Origin: Hymenobacter amundsenii
GTDB lineage: Bacteria > Bacteroidota > Bacteroidia > Cytophagales > Hymenobacteraceae
Length of the DNA stretch: 64,000 nucleotides
Direction of reading: 5' to 3'
NCBI RefSeq assembly: GCF_002204745.1
Contig: NZ_NIRR01000002.1
Coordinates: 62,001 to 126,000 of the forward strand
Below, in pieces: positions 51,757-59,771 of the stretch (position 1 is its first letter; every line of letters begins with the position of its first letter). The notes beneath the pieces were generated by a model. That model was not told where the DNA came from and ran no database searches. It was given only the letters and a program-made list of their open reading frames with translations. Made by a program: the position numbers and the translations under genes.

Positions 51757-51787
51757 CAAATGTATGGTAAGCAAAGCGAATATCCAA
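51757..51787 (-). promoter_or_regulatory. Bacteroidota-type promoter of TonB receptor 2
   Basis: Minus-strand TTG (51785-51787), a 20-bp spacer and TACATTTG (51757-51764), an exact TAnnTTTG -7 box. This is the best promoter match in the window. The predicted start is at about 51750. Confidence 0.55.
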
Positions 51788-52357
51788 CTTTCAAGTGGTT
51801 GACACCGATAGAGTTGAACCTTTTTTAACTTGTACTTAGGCAGGAAACACAGTGCAGAGAAAATAGCCAGCAGGCCAGCAATATCATGCGTTAATAGCGT
51901 ATATCGGTAGGACCATAAAGCCAGGGGCAGTGCTCATCGCCTACCAGATAGTTGCCAATGCACAGCACGTTGCCCGTACTCGTTGCCACTGCCGAACTGC
52001 GGTAAGCGGCCATGGGACGCGCCCTGTTCGGTTGCCGGGGCGGATTGTATACTGCGATGAGGCGCACCAGCCGATGACGCTGCCGGGCCCGACGATGACG
52101 CGCAAACTTTCGGATTAGGCAGGACGAAACAAAAGTATGATTTAGTAGCATCGGCTCGTGATATCGGTTCAGGGCAATCATTTTATAATACAAAGTACGG
52201 CAAGCTCCGGGTTTTTGGATTGCCCTTTAGGTCCAACCGGGGGTACTTCCTCGCTCAACGTACCCGAATGCTCGGCCAACGACTGGCTACCATGTTCTGA
52301 TGCCGGCAGAATCGGTTACCTTCGGCCTTTTGCTCCGCTTCCTCTTCTGTTGCTGCC
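51788..52357. other. 570-bp divergent intergenic region without a recognised gene
   Basis: It lies between receptor 2 (minus) and kynurenine monooxygenase (plus) and is less G+C-rich than the genes. A 100-codon minus-strand reading (51891-52193) has no recognisable domain and atypical composition, so I do not call it. GGTTACCTTCGG at about 52315 is a weak -7-like sequence for the monooxygenase gene. Confidence 0.4.
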
Positions 52358-53740
52358 ATGCTTGCTTCTACTCATTCTGCCGCCTCGGAGCCTGCCGAAA
52401 CTCTCACCGTAATGGGTGGCGGACTGGTAGGCTGCCTATTGGCGTTGTACCTAGCCCGGCACGGCCATTCGGTTGAAGTGTTCGAGCGCCGCCCCGATTT
52501 GCGGGGTAGTACTACGGTAGAGGCGCGCTCCATCAACCTGGCCCTTTCCGACCGGGGCTGGCGGGCCCTGGAAGGGGTTGGCATTGCCGAAGCCGTGCGT
52601 GAAGTGGCTATTCCGATGCGCGGGCGCATGATGCACGACGCCGCCGGCCAGCTCACGTTTCAGCCCTACGGCCAGGCCGGGCAGGCCATTTACTCCGTGT
52701 CGCGGGCGGGCCTGAACCGGCGCATGCTCGATCTGGTGGAGCAGGAGCCCAACGTGCGGGTGCAGTTCAACCAGCGCTGCCAGCACGTCGATGTGCGCCG
52801 CCGCCAACTGGAACTACGCGACGAAACCACCCGCGAAACCCGTACCGTGCCCTACCAGCGCCTGTTCGGGGCCGATGGGGCCTACTCGGCCGTGCGCGCC
52901 GCCTTGCAGCGCACCGACCGCTTCAACTACTCCCAGCACTACCTCGACTACGGCTACAAGGAGCTCACCATTGAAGCCGGCCCCGATGGTAGCTGGGCCT
53001 TGGAAAAAAATGCCCTCCACATCTGGCCCCGGGGTCAGTACATGATGATTGCGCTGCCCAACCTCGACGGCTCGTTCAACTGCACGCTTTATTTTCCCTA
53101 CGAAGGTCCCAACTCCTTTGCCGCCCTGCAAACGCCCGCGCAGGTCCGGGCCTTTTTTGCCGAGCACTTCGCCGACGCGCTGCCCCTGATGCCGGCCCTC
53201 GAAACCGAGTTCTTCGCCAACCCCACCAGCTCGCTCGTCACGGTGCGCTGCTTCCCCTGGACCTACGCCGACGATGTGCTGCTGCTTGGCGACGCCTCCC
53301 ACGCCATTGTGCCTTTCTATGGCCAGGGCATGAATGCCGGTTTCGAAGACTGCACCGTGCTGGCCGAACTGCTCGACCGCCACGGCAACAATTGGGAGGC
53401 GTTGCTGCGGGAGTTTGAAACCAGCCGCAAGCCCGACGCCGACGCCATGGCCGACCTGGCCGTCTATAATTTTCACGAGATGCGCGACCGGGTAGCCGAT
53501 CCGCGCTTTCTGCTCCAGAAAAAGATAGAAGGTAAAATATCGGCCCAGTACCCCGATAAGTGGTTGCCGCTCTATTCCCAGGTGACGTTCTCGCACCTGC
53601 CCTACGCCGAAGCCCTGGCCAACGGCCAGGCCCAGGAGCAGATCATGCAGCGCCTCATGCCCTCCATTACCACCGAAGCCGACTACGAGCAGCCCGAAGT
53701 GCAGGCTTTGGTGGCGGCCGAAATGGCCCAACGCCCCTAA
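52358..53740 (+). CDS. kmo: Kynurenine 3-monooxygenase
   Basis: 460-residue FAD-dependent hydroxylase converting kynurenine to 3-hydroxykynurenine with NADPH and O2. The FAD Rossmann motif GGGLVG is at residues 20-25, with Glu in VEVFERRPDLR. RSINLALSDRG is a KMO signature. The second FAD motif has Asp312 in LLLGDASHAIVPFYGQGMNAGFEDC, and KIEGKISAQYPDKWLPLYSQVTFSHLPY is the typical C-terminal helix region. The bacterial form lacks the long membrane anchor of animal enzymes. It is separated from kynureninase by the two receptor genes on the other strand. Confidence 0.97.
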   Translation: MLASTHSAASEPAETLTVMGGGLVGCLLALYLARHGHSVEVFERRPDLRGSTTVEARSINLALSDRGWRALEGVGIAEAVREVAIPMRGRMMHDAAGQLTFQPYGQAGQAIYSVSRAGLNRRMLDLVEQEPNVRVQFNQRCQHVDVRRRQLELRDETTRETRTVPYQRLFGADGAYSAVRAALQRTDRFNYSQHYLDYGYKELTIEAGPDGSWALEKNALHIWPRGQYMMIALPNLDGSFNCTLYFPYEGPNSFAALQTPAQVRAFFAEHFADALPLMPALETEFFANPTSSLVTVRCFPWTYADDVLLLGDASHAIVPFYGQGMNAGFEDCTVLAELLDRHGNNWEALLREFETSRKPDADAMADLAVYNFHEMRDRVADPRFLLQKKIEGKISAQYPDKWLPLYSQVTFSHLPYAEALANGQAQEQIMQRLMPSITTEADYEQPEVQALVAAEMAQRP

Positions 53741-54049
53741 TTCCAGCGCCTAGAGGAGTTATTTTCTGATGCCAGTTTGGGAACTCGCCTGCTGGCCACT
53801 CGCCTGCTAGCTTCCATTTGGGGGCAACGGAAAAACCGTGTCCTTCTCAAAGTGGGAAAGCAGGGATGCGCATTGGTATTTAACTTGGTTGGTAAGGGCA
53901 GTAATTGTAGCTTAGCTACGGACTTGATTCAGCCAGTAACCCAAATCGTCCGGCAACCCAAACTGCCAGGCGGTTACGTTAGTTGCTATATTGGTCCTAC
54001 GGCCGTGCAGTACGCGGCGGGCCGTTTTATCGTTTCACTTCGCTCTGCT
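53741..54049. other. 309-bp intergenic region upstream of the LytTR regulator
   Basis: No gene is recognised. An in-frame extension of the regulator reaches 53777 but is not protein-like. A short direct repeat (ACTCGCCTGCTGGCC / ACTCGCCTGCTAGC) lies at about 53783-53813. The rest is A/T-richer and probably holds the regulator promoter. Confidence 0.4.
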
Positions 54050-54790
54050 ATGCCTACGCCCGCTACCCCCCTGACCTGTGCTATTATTGATGACGAAGAA
54101 ATCAACCGGCTAACGCTGGAGCACTACATCTCCCTCACCGACTCGCTGCAATTGGTGGAGTCGATGGATGATGCCCTGCAGGGGCTGAACTATTTCCGGG
54201 CCGGTAACCGGGTCGACGTGCTGTTTCTGGACGTGCAGATGCCCCAGCTCAACGGCCTCGACTTGCTGCGCATCCTGCCCGACCCACCCATCGTCATCCT
54301 GACCACGGCCCACGAGGATTTCGCCGTCGATGCCTTCGATTTGCGCGTGACCGACTACCTGGTAAAGCCCTTCGATTACGCCCGTTTCAGCCGGGCCGTG
54401 CAGCGGGCCCTGCAGCAGCACGAGGCCCCCGTAGCCGCCAGTGTGGTGGCTCCCGCCGCCCCCGCGGTGGCTCCCGACAACGACCTGTTCGTGAAAGTGA
54501 ACAGCAAAATGGTGCGCATCAATTTCGACGAAGTGCTCTACATCGAAGCTTTGTCCGACTACGTCATCATCGTTACCGACAAGCAGAAGTACATCGTTTA
54601 TACCACCATGAAGTCGTTGGATGCCCGCCTGCCCTTTGACCACTTCGTGCGTGTGCACCGCTCCTACATCCTCAACATGAAGCGCATTGAGGCCATCGAA
54701 GACGGCTCCGCCGTGGTGCCCGGCGGCCAGCACGTGCCGATTGGCAAGTCCTATCAGGAAGCCTTTTTCAGCAAGCTAAATCGGATTTGA
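54050..54790 (+). CDS. LytTR-family response regulator
   Basis: 246-residue two-component regulator. The receiver domain (residues ~8-125) starts AIIDDEEINR, with phospho-acceptor Asp61 in LFLDVQMPQLNG and conserved Lys in DYLVKPFDY. After an Ala/Pro linker (~130-148) comes a LytTR DNA-binding domain (FVKVNSKMVRINFDEVLYIEALSDYVIIVT, FVRVHRSYILNMKRI). ATG 54050 gives the normal receiver start. No histidine kinase of the matching LytS/YehU type is adjacent; the hybrid kinase downstream on the other strand carries its own receiver and Hpt, so a direct pairing is uncertain. Confidence 0.95.
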   Translation: MPTPATPLTCAIIDDEEINRLTLEHYISLTDSLQLVESMDDALQGLNYFRAGNRVDVLFLDVQMPQLNGLDLLRILPDPPIVILTTAHEDFAVDAFDLRVTDYLVKPFDYARFSRAVQRALQQHEAPVAASVVAPAAPAVAPDNDLFVKVNSKMVRINFDEVLYIEALSDYVIIVTDKQKYIVYTTMKSLDARLPFDHFVRVHRSYILNMKRIEAIEDGSAVVPGGQHVPIGKSYQEAFFSKLNRI

Positions 54791-54809
54791 GTGCCAGGGT
54801 AAAGGGATA

Positions 54810-54919
54810 AGAGAACGTCATTCTGAGTGAAGCGAAGAATCTCGCGTGCCAAAGTAAACCTGCTGTCAGGAGTTGCTTTGCACGCGAGATTCTTCGCTTC
54901 ACTCAGAATGACGTTCTCT
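54810..54919. repeat. Family-A palindromic repeat, copy 4 (39-bp perfect arms)
   Basis: Arms 54810-54848 and 54881-54919 are exact reverse complements (AGAGAACGTCATTCTGAGTG... / ...CACTCAGAATGACGTTCTCT). It fills the gap between the convergent regulator and kinase genes. Confidence 0.93.
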
Positions 54920-54933
54920 TTACCACCTCCCCG

Positions 54934-57900
54934 CTACTCCACTCGCACGTTGCCAAGTTGCTCGACGGCGGCCGTTAGCGTGTCGGCTAGGGCGAGGGCG
55001 AGGGGGCGTAGCTCGTCGTTGGGGGGCAGGGCGGCAGTTTCGGCGGGGCGGGAGAGGGGTTCGAGTATGCGCAAGGCCTCCTCGACGCCTACAATCCCCA
55101 ATAGCTGCAACGACGGCCGCAGCTTGTGGATCAGGGTTCCTACGGCCAGCCAGTCGTGGCCAGTGGCGGCCTCGCGCAGCTGCACCATCATCAGGGGCGT
55201 GTGGGTACGAAACGAGCCGATGATTTTCTGCATGAAAATCGTGCTGCCGTGGGCCGTAGCGCGCAACCGTTCTAAATCGAAAAGCGCGTCGGGCATGGGC
55301 TCGGGCAGCAGCGGAGCGTCGCTAGTCTCAATGGCTGCGGCCGGGTCTTCTTTAGCTGCTGGCTTTGGGGGGGGCTGCACCTCCAGTTCGGCCACGGCTA
55401 CGGGCCGCAGGTTGGCTTCGAGCTTGCGAAACAGGTCCTCCTCCTCAAACGGCTTCGACAGGTAATCGAGGCCGGCGGCGCGGTAGCTTTCGTTGTCGGA
55501 GCGCATCACGTTGGCCGTGAGGGCAATAATGGGCGTGTTGGCCCGGTGCGGGTCGGCGTGTAGGCGGAGCTGGCGGGCCACGTCGAGGCCACTCATGCCG
55601 GGCATCTGAATGTCCATCAGTACCACGTCGTAGAGGCGGGCATCGAGCTGGCGGAGGGCTTCCAGTCCGTCGGAGGCCACGTGCACTTCTACCTGCCAGC
55701 TTTCGAGAATAAGTACGGCCAACTGCTGATTTACCGGATGGTCTTCTACGAGCAGCACCCGCTTACCGAGCAGGCATTTGTAGTCGGGCAGGGGCGGGGG
55801 GGGGCTGGCCGGCCCGGTGGCTACGCCCTTAGGGAAGGTGAGGGCAAAGTAGAACGTGCTGCCCTGGTGCTCGGCGCTTTCTACCCACATGCGCCCGCCC
55901 ATCTGCTCCACCAGCCGCCGGCTGATGGTCAGGCCCAGACCCGTGCCGCCGAAGCGCCGCGAAGTATCGGCGTAGGCCTGGGCAAAATGCTCAAAAATGG
56001 TTTCTTGCTTGTCGGGCGAAATGCCAATGCCCGTATCGCGCACGCAAAACTCCAGCGCCAGCTCGGTTTCCGTTTCGTGCAGCCGTCGCCCGCCCAGCTC
56101 CACGGTGCCGTGGCTGGTGAACTTAATGGCGTTACTGAGCAAGTTGAGTAGAATCTGGTTGAGCCGGCTGGGGTCGCCAACAACGGTGGAGTGACTCAAT
56201 TCCAAGGGAGCGACGCGAAAGTCGATGCCCTTTTCTTCGGCCCGGTAAGCCAGGCTCTGCACACTTTCCTTTACCAGCTGGCACACGTCGAAGGGCACCT
56301 GCTCCATTTCGAGCTTGCCGGCTTCCATTTTGGCCACATCGAGCACATCGTTGATGACCGTGAGCAGGTGGCGGCCGGAGCTGCGCAGAATCCGCAGGTG
56401 CTCCTGCTGGGTTTCGGTGAGCGAAGTTTTGGCTAGCAGGCCGGCCATGCCCAGAATGCCGTTGATGGGCGTGCGGATTTCGTGGCTCATGTTGGCCAGG
56501 AAATTTTCTTTGGCCAGTACCGTGCTTTCGGCCTCTTCCTTGGCCCGAACCAGCTCCTGCTCGGCGAGCAGGCGCTCCGTTATTTCCTGGCCGTAGGCAA
56601 TCACGTAGGGCTGTTCGCCGGGTTCCTCTACCCGGTAATTGTCATAGATGAGGTGATGAGGCCGGCCGTCGGGGCCGCTGAGCGTGAGCAGGCCCGTAAG
56701 CTGCTGCTGCTCGTGGGCCTGGTGCAGGTACTGGTCGAGGCGGCCGAGCAGGCTGGGCGCGAGCACCTGGTGCAGCGAACGGCCCACCAGCATCTCGGGC
56801 ACTACGCCCACGAGCTGAGCTGCCGCCGGGTTCACCGACAGAATAGTGCCCTGCAAATCGTGGGTGCAAATCAGCGCCTGAGAGTACTCCATCAGGTCGC
56901 GGTACTGCTTGGTCGATTTTTCCAGCGTCTGGCGGGCATTTCTCATCTCCGTGATATCGGTGCTCACGCCCAGCACATTTATGCTGCCGTCGGCCCGGTG
57001 CAGGGGGCGCTTCACCGTCTGCAGCCACATGGTAGTGCCGTCGCGCAGGGTGTAGGTGGTTTCCTGCACCAGCTCCTGGCCCGTTTTAAGTACGTACTCG
57101 TCGGAGGTGATGAACTCGCGGGACTCGCGGGCCACCGCGCTGTTGGGGGCTACGGCTTCGCGGTGGTCACTGAGTTTGATTAGGTCGTCGAAAGCGCGGT
57201 TGCTAAACAACACCTTGCCCCTGCCATCAGTAGCCCAGATAATGCTGGGCGTGGTATCGACCACGGCCAGTACGAAGGCCTGGTTTTCCTGCAATTCGGC
57301 TTCGCGCTGGCGCAGGCGTTCCTCGGCGGCGTGGCGGTCTGTAATGTCGATGCCGTAGCCAATGACCATGCGTAAATCGCCGGCCGGGTTAAATACCGCC
57401 TGCATGTGTCGCAGGGCCAGTCGGGGCCCGTTGGGAGTCGTCATGGCCTCCTCCCAGGCCAGTACGGTACCCTGCCGAACGGCCTGCTCGAAGCGGGCGC
57501 GGCGGGTGCGGGCCTGCCGGTCGGAGCGGTTACGGTAGGCAGCGTACTCGAAATCGTCATGCCCGATAATCCACTGGCGCAACTCGGCGTTGCGAATGGC
57601 GGCCGGGTTGGCGAACCGGTAGCGGTGGTCGGCATCGAACACGGCCACGTCGGCGGGCAGTTGGTTGAGGACGGTTTCGTAGAACTCCTGCTGCTCGACC
57701 AGGCGCTGCTCGGCCTCCTTGAGGGGCGTTACGTCGGTGAAATATAAGTTGACGTACTGGTCGTCGATGAAAGGAACCACGGCCAGCTGAAAGCAACGGG
57801 TCCCGAAACCGACTTCGAGCTGGGTGAAGGTGCCAGCATCCAGGGCCGTCAGGGCCGCCTGATAGAGTTGGTTGGCCAATTCGGGCTCGTGGTCGGGCTG

Positions 57901-58548
57901 CAGGTATTCGCGGCGCAAATCATCGGCGGCGGGGTTGCTGTAGAGCAGGCGGCCATCGGCGTGCAGGCGCAGCACCAGGTTGGGGTTCTGCCCCGGAATC
58001 CGGGATAGTGAATGCAGGTACTGCTCGGCCCGGCGGGCCTGTGTAACGTCGCGGAATGAGAGCAGGTAGCCGGATTCTACCAGCTCATCCTGCCCGCTCA
58101 GCGGGATAAAGTCGAGTTCGAGTACTGTGCCGTCGGCCAGCTCCAAATCTTCGCCCAGTACGCGCTGGTCGGCCAGGCGGATGGTTTCGAGGCGCTGGCG
58201 GGTGAAATCGGGACGGGCGGAGTGGGCAATCAGGGCCTCCAGTACGGGCTGCACAGGCTGATCGAGCATACCCAGTGGGGTCATTTCGGTCAGCTCGAAC
58301 AGGTCGCAGAACTCCTGGTTGAGCAGGGCCACCATGCCGTGCTGGTTGGCCACAAGCACAGCTACCCGCAGGTTCTGGGTAAGGCGGATGATACTGTCGG
58401 TGAGGCGACTAACGGTGCGCTGGGTGGAAACGATGTGGCGGCGCAGGGTCTGGACCTGCACCTCGACCGCCAGCCGGCTCTGGCGTTCCTGCGCCAGCTC
58501 GGCGGTCAGGCTTTCGATGGTGGGCCCGGAAGAAGTAAATGTGGCCAT
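54934..58548 (-). CDS. Hybrid sensor histidine kinase, five PAS-like domains + REC + Hpt
   Basis: 1204-residue multidomain kinase without signal peptide or membrane helix, so cytoplasmic. Order: short coiled coil (~5-55), PAS-like blocks at about 55-170, 180-275, 285-405, 420-540 and 545-665, HisKA with His689 (ANMSHEIRTPINGILGM), HATPase (N-box at ~806, LLSNAIKFTS, then DTGIGIS and GGTGLGLTIS), receiver with Asp979 (VVLMDIQMPGMSG) and C-terminal Hpt with His1141 (TLIHKLRPSLQLLG). Two extra codon options exist at the start; ATG 58548 is chosen, 58572 adds eight residues. The full His-Asp-His relay needs a further response regulator, possibly the convergent LytTR gene, but that is unproven. 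Confidence 0.94.
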   Translation of the reverse strand: MATFTSSGPTIESLTAELAQERQSRLAVEVQVQTLRRHIVSTQRTVSRLTDSIIRLTQNLRVAVLVANQHGMVALLNQEFCDLFELTEMTPLGMLDQPVQPVLEALIAHSARPDFTRQRLETIRLADQRVLGEDLELADGTVLELDFIPLSGQDELVESGYLLSFRDVTQARRAEQYLHSLSRIPGQNPNLVLRLHADGRLLYSNPAADDLRREYLQPDHEPELANQLYQAALTALDAGTFTQLEVGFGTRCFQLAVVPFIDDQYVNLYFTDVTPLKEAEQRLVEQQEFYETVLNQLPADVAVFDADHRYRFANPAAIRNAELRQWIIGHDDFEYAAYRNRSDRQARTRRARFEQAVRQGTVLAWEEAMTTPNGPRLALRHMQAVFNPAGDLRMVIGYGIDITDRHAAEERLRQREAELQENQAFVLAVVDTTPSIIWATDGRGKVLFSNRAFDDLIKLSDHREAVAPNSAVARESREFITSDEYVLKTGQELVQETTYTLRDGTTMWLQTVKRPLHRADGSINVLGVSTDITEMRNARQTLEKSTKQYRDLMEYSQALICTHDLQGTILSVNPAAAQLVGVVPEMLVGRSLHQVLAPSLLGRLDQYLHQAHEQQQLTGLLTLSGPDGRPHHLIYDNYRVEEPGEQPYVIAYGQEITERLLAEQELVRAKEEAESTVLAKENFLANMSHEIRTPINGILGMAGLLAKTSLTETQQEHLRILRSSGRHLLTVINDVLDVAKMEAGKLEMEQVPFDVCQLVKESVQSLAYRAEEKGIDFRVAPLELSHSTVVGDPSRLNQILLNLLSNAIKFTSHGTVELGGRRLHETETELALEFCVRDTGIGISPDKQETIFEHFAQAYADTSRRFGGTGLGLTISRRLVEQMGGRMWVESAEHQGSTFYFALTFPKGVATGPASPPPPLPDYKCLLGKRVLLVEDHPVNQQLAVLILESWQVEVHVASDGLEALRQLDARLYDVVLMDIQMPGMSGLDVARQLRLHADPHRANTPIIALTANVMRSDNESYRAAGLDYLSKPFEEEDLFRKLEANLRPVAVAELEVQPPPKPAAKEDPAAAIETSDAPLLPEPMPDALFDLERLRATAHGSTIFMQKIIGSFRTHTPLMMVQLREAATGHDWLAVGTLIHKLRPSLQLLGIVGVEEALRILEPLSRPAETAALPPNDELRPLALALADTLTAAVEQLGNVRVE

Positions 58549-58619
58549 AACGGATACGTAGGAATCCTCCAAGATAGCGCAGAACGGCCGGGGATAAAAG
58601 CTCCAGCCTTAGCCCTTCT

Positions 58620-59240
58620 TTAGCTAACCGCTACGTAGGCGAGGGCTACACCCAAGCCCAATGCCAACCCGACCCACACCTGCGCCGGCGAATGGGCCTC
58701 CAGCGCCAGCCGGGCGCTGCCCACGGCCACGGCCGCCGCCGCCGCCCCGGCCAGCCAACCCGCCGCTGCTGGCCCCGCCGCCCCCCCTAGGTGCAGCAGC
58801 AGCAAAAGCCCAAATGCCCCGCCCATGCCTACGCCGTGGGCCGAAATCTTCCAGCGCAGGGTAATTACCAGCGTCAGTAGTACGGCCAGGGTCATGCCGA
58901 CCATCATGTTGAAAAGCAGCACATCAAAAACCATCGGCCGGTGCAGCAGCCCGGCTGCTATGGCGAAACCGGTGGCGGCCAGCAGCAACGGCCAGGCGCG
59001 TTGCTCCCGCTGCCGCAGCTCCAGCGAATCGGCGTAGCCGAACTGCACCAGCAGGGCCGCTCCCAGGCCCGGCAGCCCCAGCGTGAAGCCTCCCACAATA
59101 GCCAGCACCAGCCAGCGGTCGGGCGCGGCAGGGTGCCCTACTACGCCCGGCAGCTGGTAGCAGACAATATAAAACAGGTAAAACGGCACTAGCAGCGGAT
59201 GAAACACCACGGAGAGCACCGTTGCCAGAAAGCGGGACAC
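58620..59240 (-). CDS. PAP2-like membrane phosphatase-family protein
   Basis: 206-residue membrane protein with about six helices. The end resembles the C-terminal part of the PAP2 acid-phosphatase signature: KISAHGVGMGGAFG (SxHxxG-type His) and GSARLALEAHSPAQVWVGLALG (SR...HxxxxVxxG with the second His). The first motif (KxxxxxxRP) is not clear; RQREQRAWPL may stand in for it. Such proteins dephosphorylate lipid pyrophosphates or phosphatidate, but with a doubtful first motif, activity is uncertain. Upstream of, and on the same strand as, nothing obvious; it lies 70 bp past the hybrid kinase start on the same strand. Confidence 0.75.
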   Translation of the reverse strand: MSRFLATVLSVVFHPLLVPFYLFYIVCYQLPGVVGHPAAPDRWLVLAIVGGFTLGLPGLGAALLVQFGYADSLELRQREQRAWPLLLAATGFAIAAGLLHRPMVFDVLLFNMMVGMTLAVLLTLVITLRWKISAHGVGMGGAFGLLLLLHLGGAAGPAAAGWLAGAAAAAVAVGSARLALEAHSPAQVWVGLALGLGVALAYVAVS

Positions 59241-59305
59241 GAAGCCGGGAATAAGGAAGCGAAGCTCCTCAAAGGTACGTTCGGCAACTCATTGCCCCCG
59301 TTGGC

Positions 59306-59497
59306 TCAGACAGCCCGGCCGCTCATGCCTGGCGCCGCCAACCGGTTAGCACCAACCGGCAGCCGTCCCGTGTGCCGCCCCGATTCCAGCTGCTTCCGAA
59401 CCGGCTGGGTAGCGGCCCGCAACACGAGTGGCCCGCCGAGCAGCGTGAGCAGCAGCGTAGAAAGCGAAATCAGCAGAAACGTGCGAACCAACGACAT
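59306..59497 (-). CDS. Possible small membrane protein
   Basis: 63-residue reading starting MSLVRTFLLISLSTLLLTLLGGPLVLRAATQ, a strong hydrophobic helix with an N-terminal Arg, then a basic tail (PVRKQLESGRHTGRLPVG). It lies alone in the 530-bp gap between the PAP2-like gene and rpoN. Helix-plus-basic-tail composition supports a real gene; there is no homology evidence and the length is small. Confidence 0.35.
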   Translation of the reverse strand: MSLVRTFLLISLSTLLLTLLGGPLVLRAATQPVRKQLESGRHTGRLPVGANRLAAPGMSGRAV

Positions 59498-59698
59498 GGG
59501 CGGGGCGAATAGATTAAAGGCGTTACCCCAGCATCTACGGGCGTTCTTTTTACTCCGGATTCCGGCCGGCCTCTCAGTTCGCCCAACGACAGCACCGCCC
59601 CCGCCAACGGTGCGTTTTACCCAGCCAAAACTGGGTGGCAGCTAGCCAGGCACCGCTCACGCGCTAAGCCTACGGGGCCTTCTGCCTGAGTCTTGAAT

Positions 59699-59749
59699 AA
59701 AAAAAGGCCGTTGGGCTGAGCTGGTAAAACCAACTCAGCCCAACGGCCT
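59699..59749 (-). terminator. Terminator of rpoN
   Basis: AGGCCGTTGGGCTGAGCTGGT (59705-59725) pairs with ACCAACTCAGCCCAACGGCCT (59729-59749), one mismatch, followed on the minus strand by seven T residues. Textbook intrinsic terminator. Confidence 0.9.
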
Positions 59750-59771
59750 ATTCTCTCTTCTTGCATCAACC

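Noticed and set aside
51891..52193. 100-codon minus-strand reading in the receptor 2/kmo gap
   Set aside because: Arg-rich, no domain, no start signal, and a competing plus-strand reading of similar quality in the same place. It might be gene debris.
58620..59240. Rhomboid or CDP-alcohol transferase identity for the membrane protein
   Set aside because: No GxSG/His pair or DG...AR...D motif; the two His motifs fit PAP2 better.
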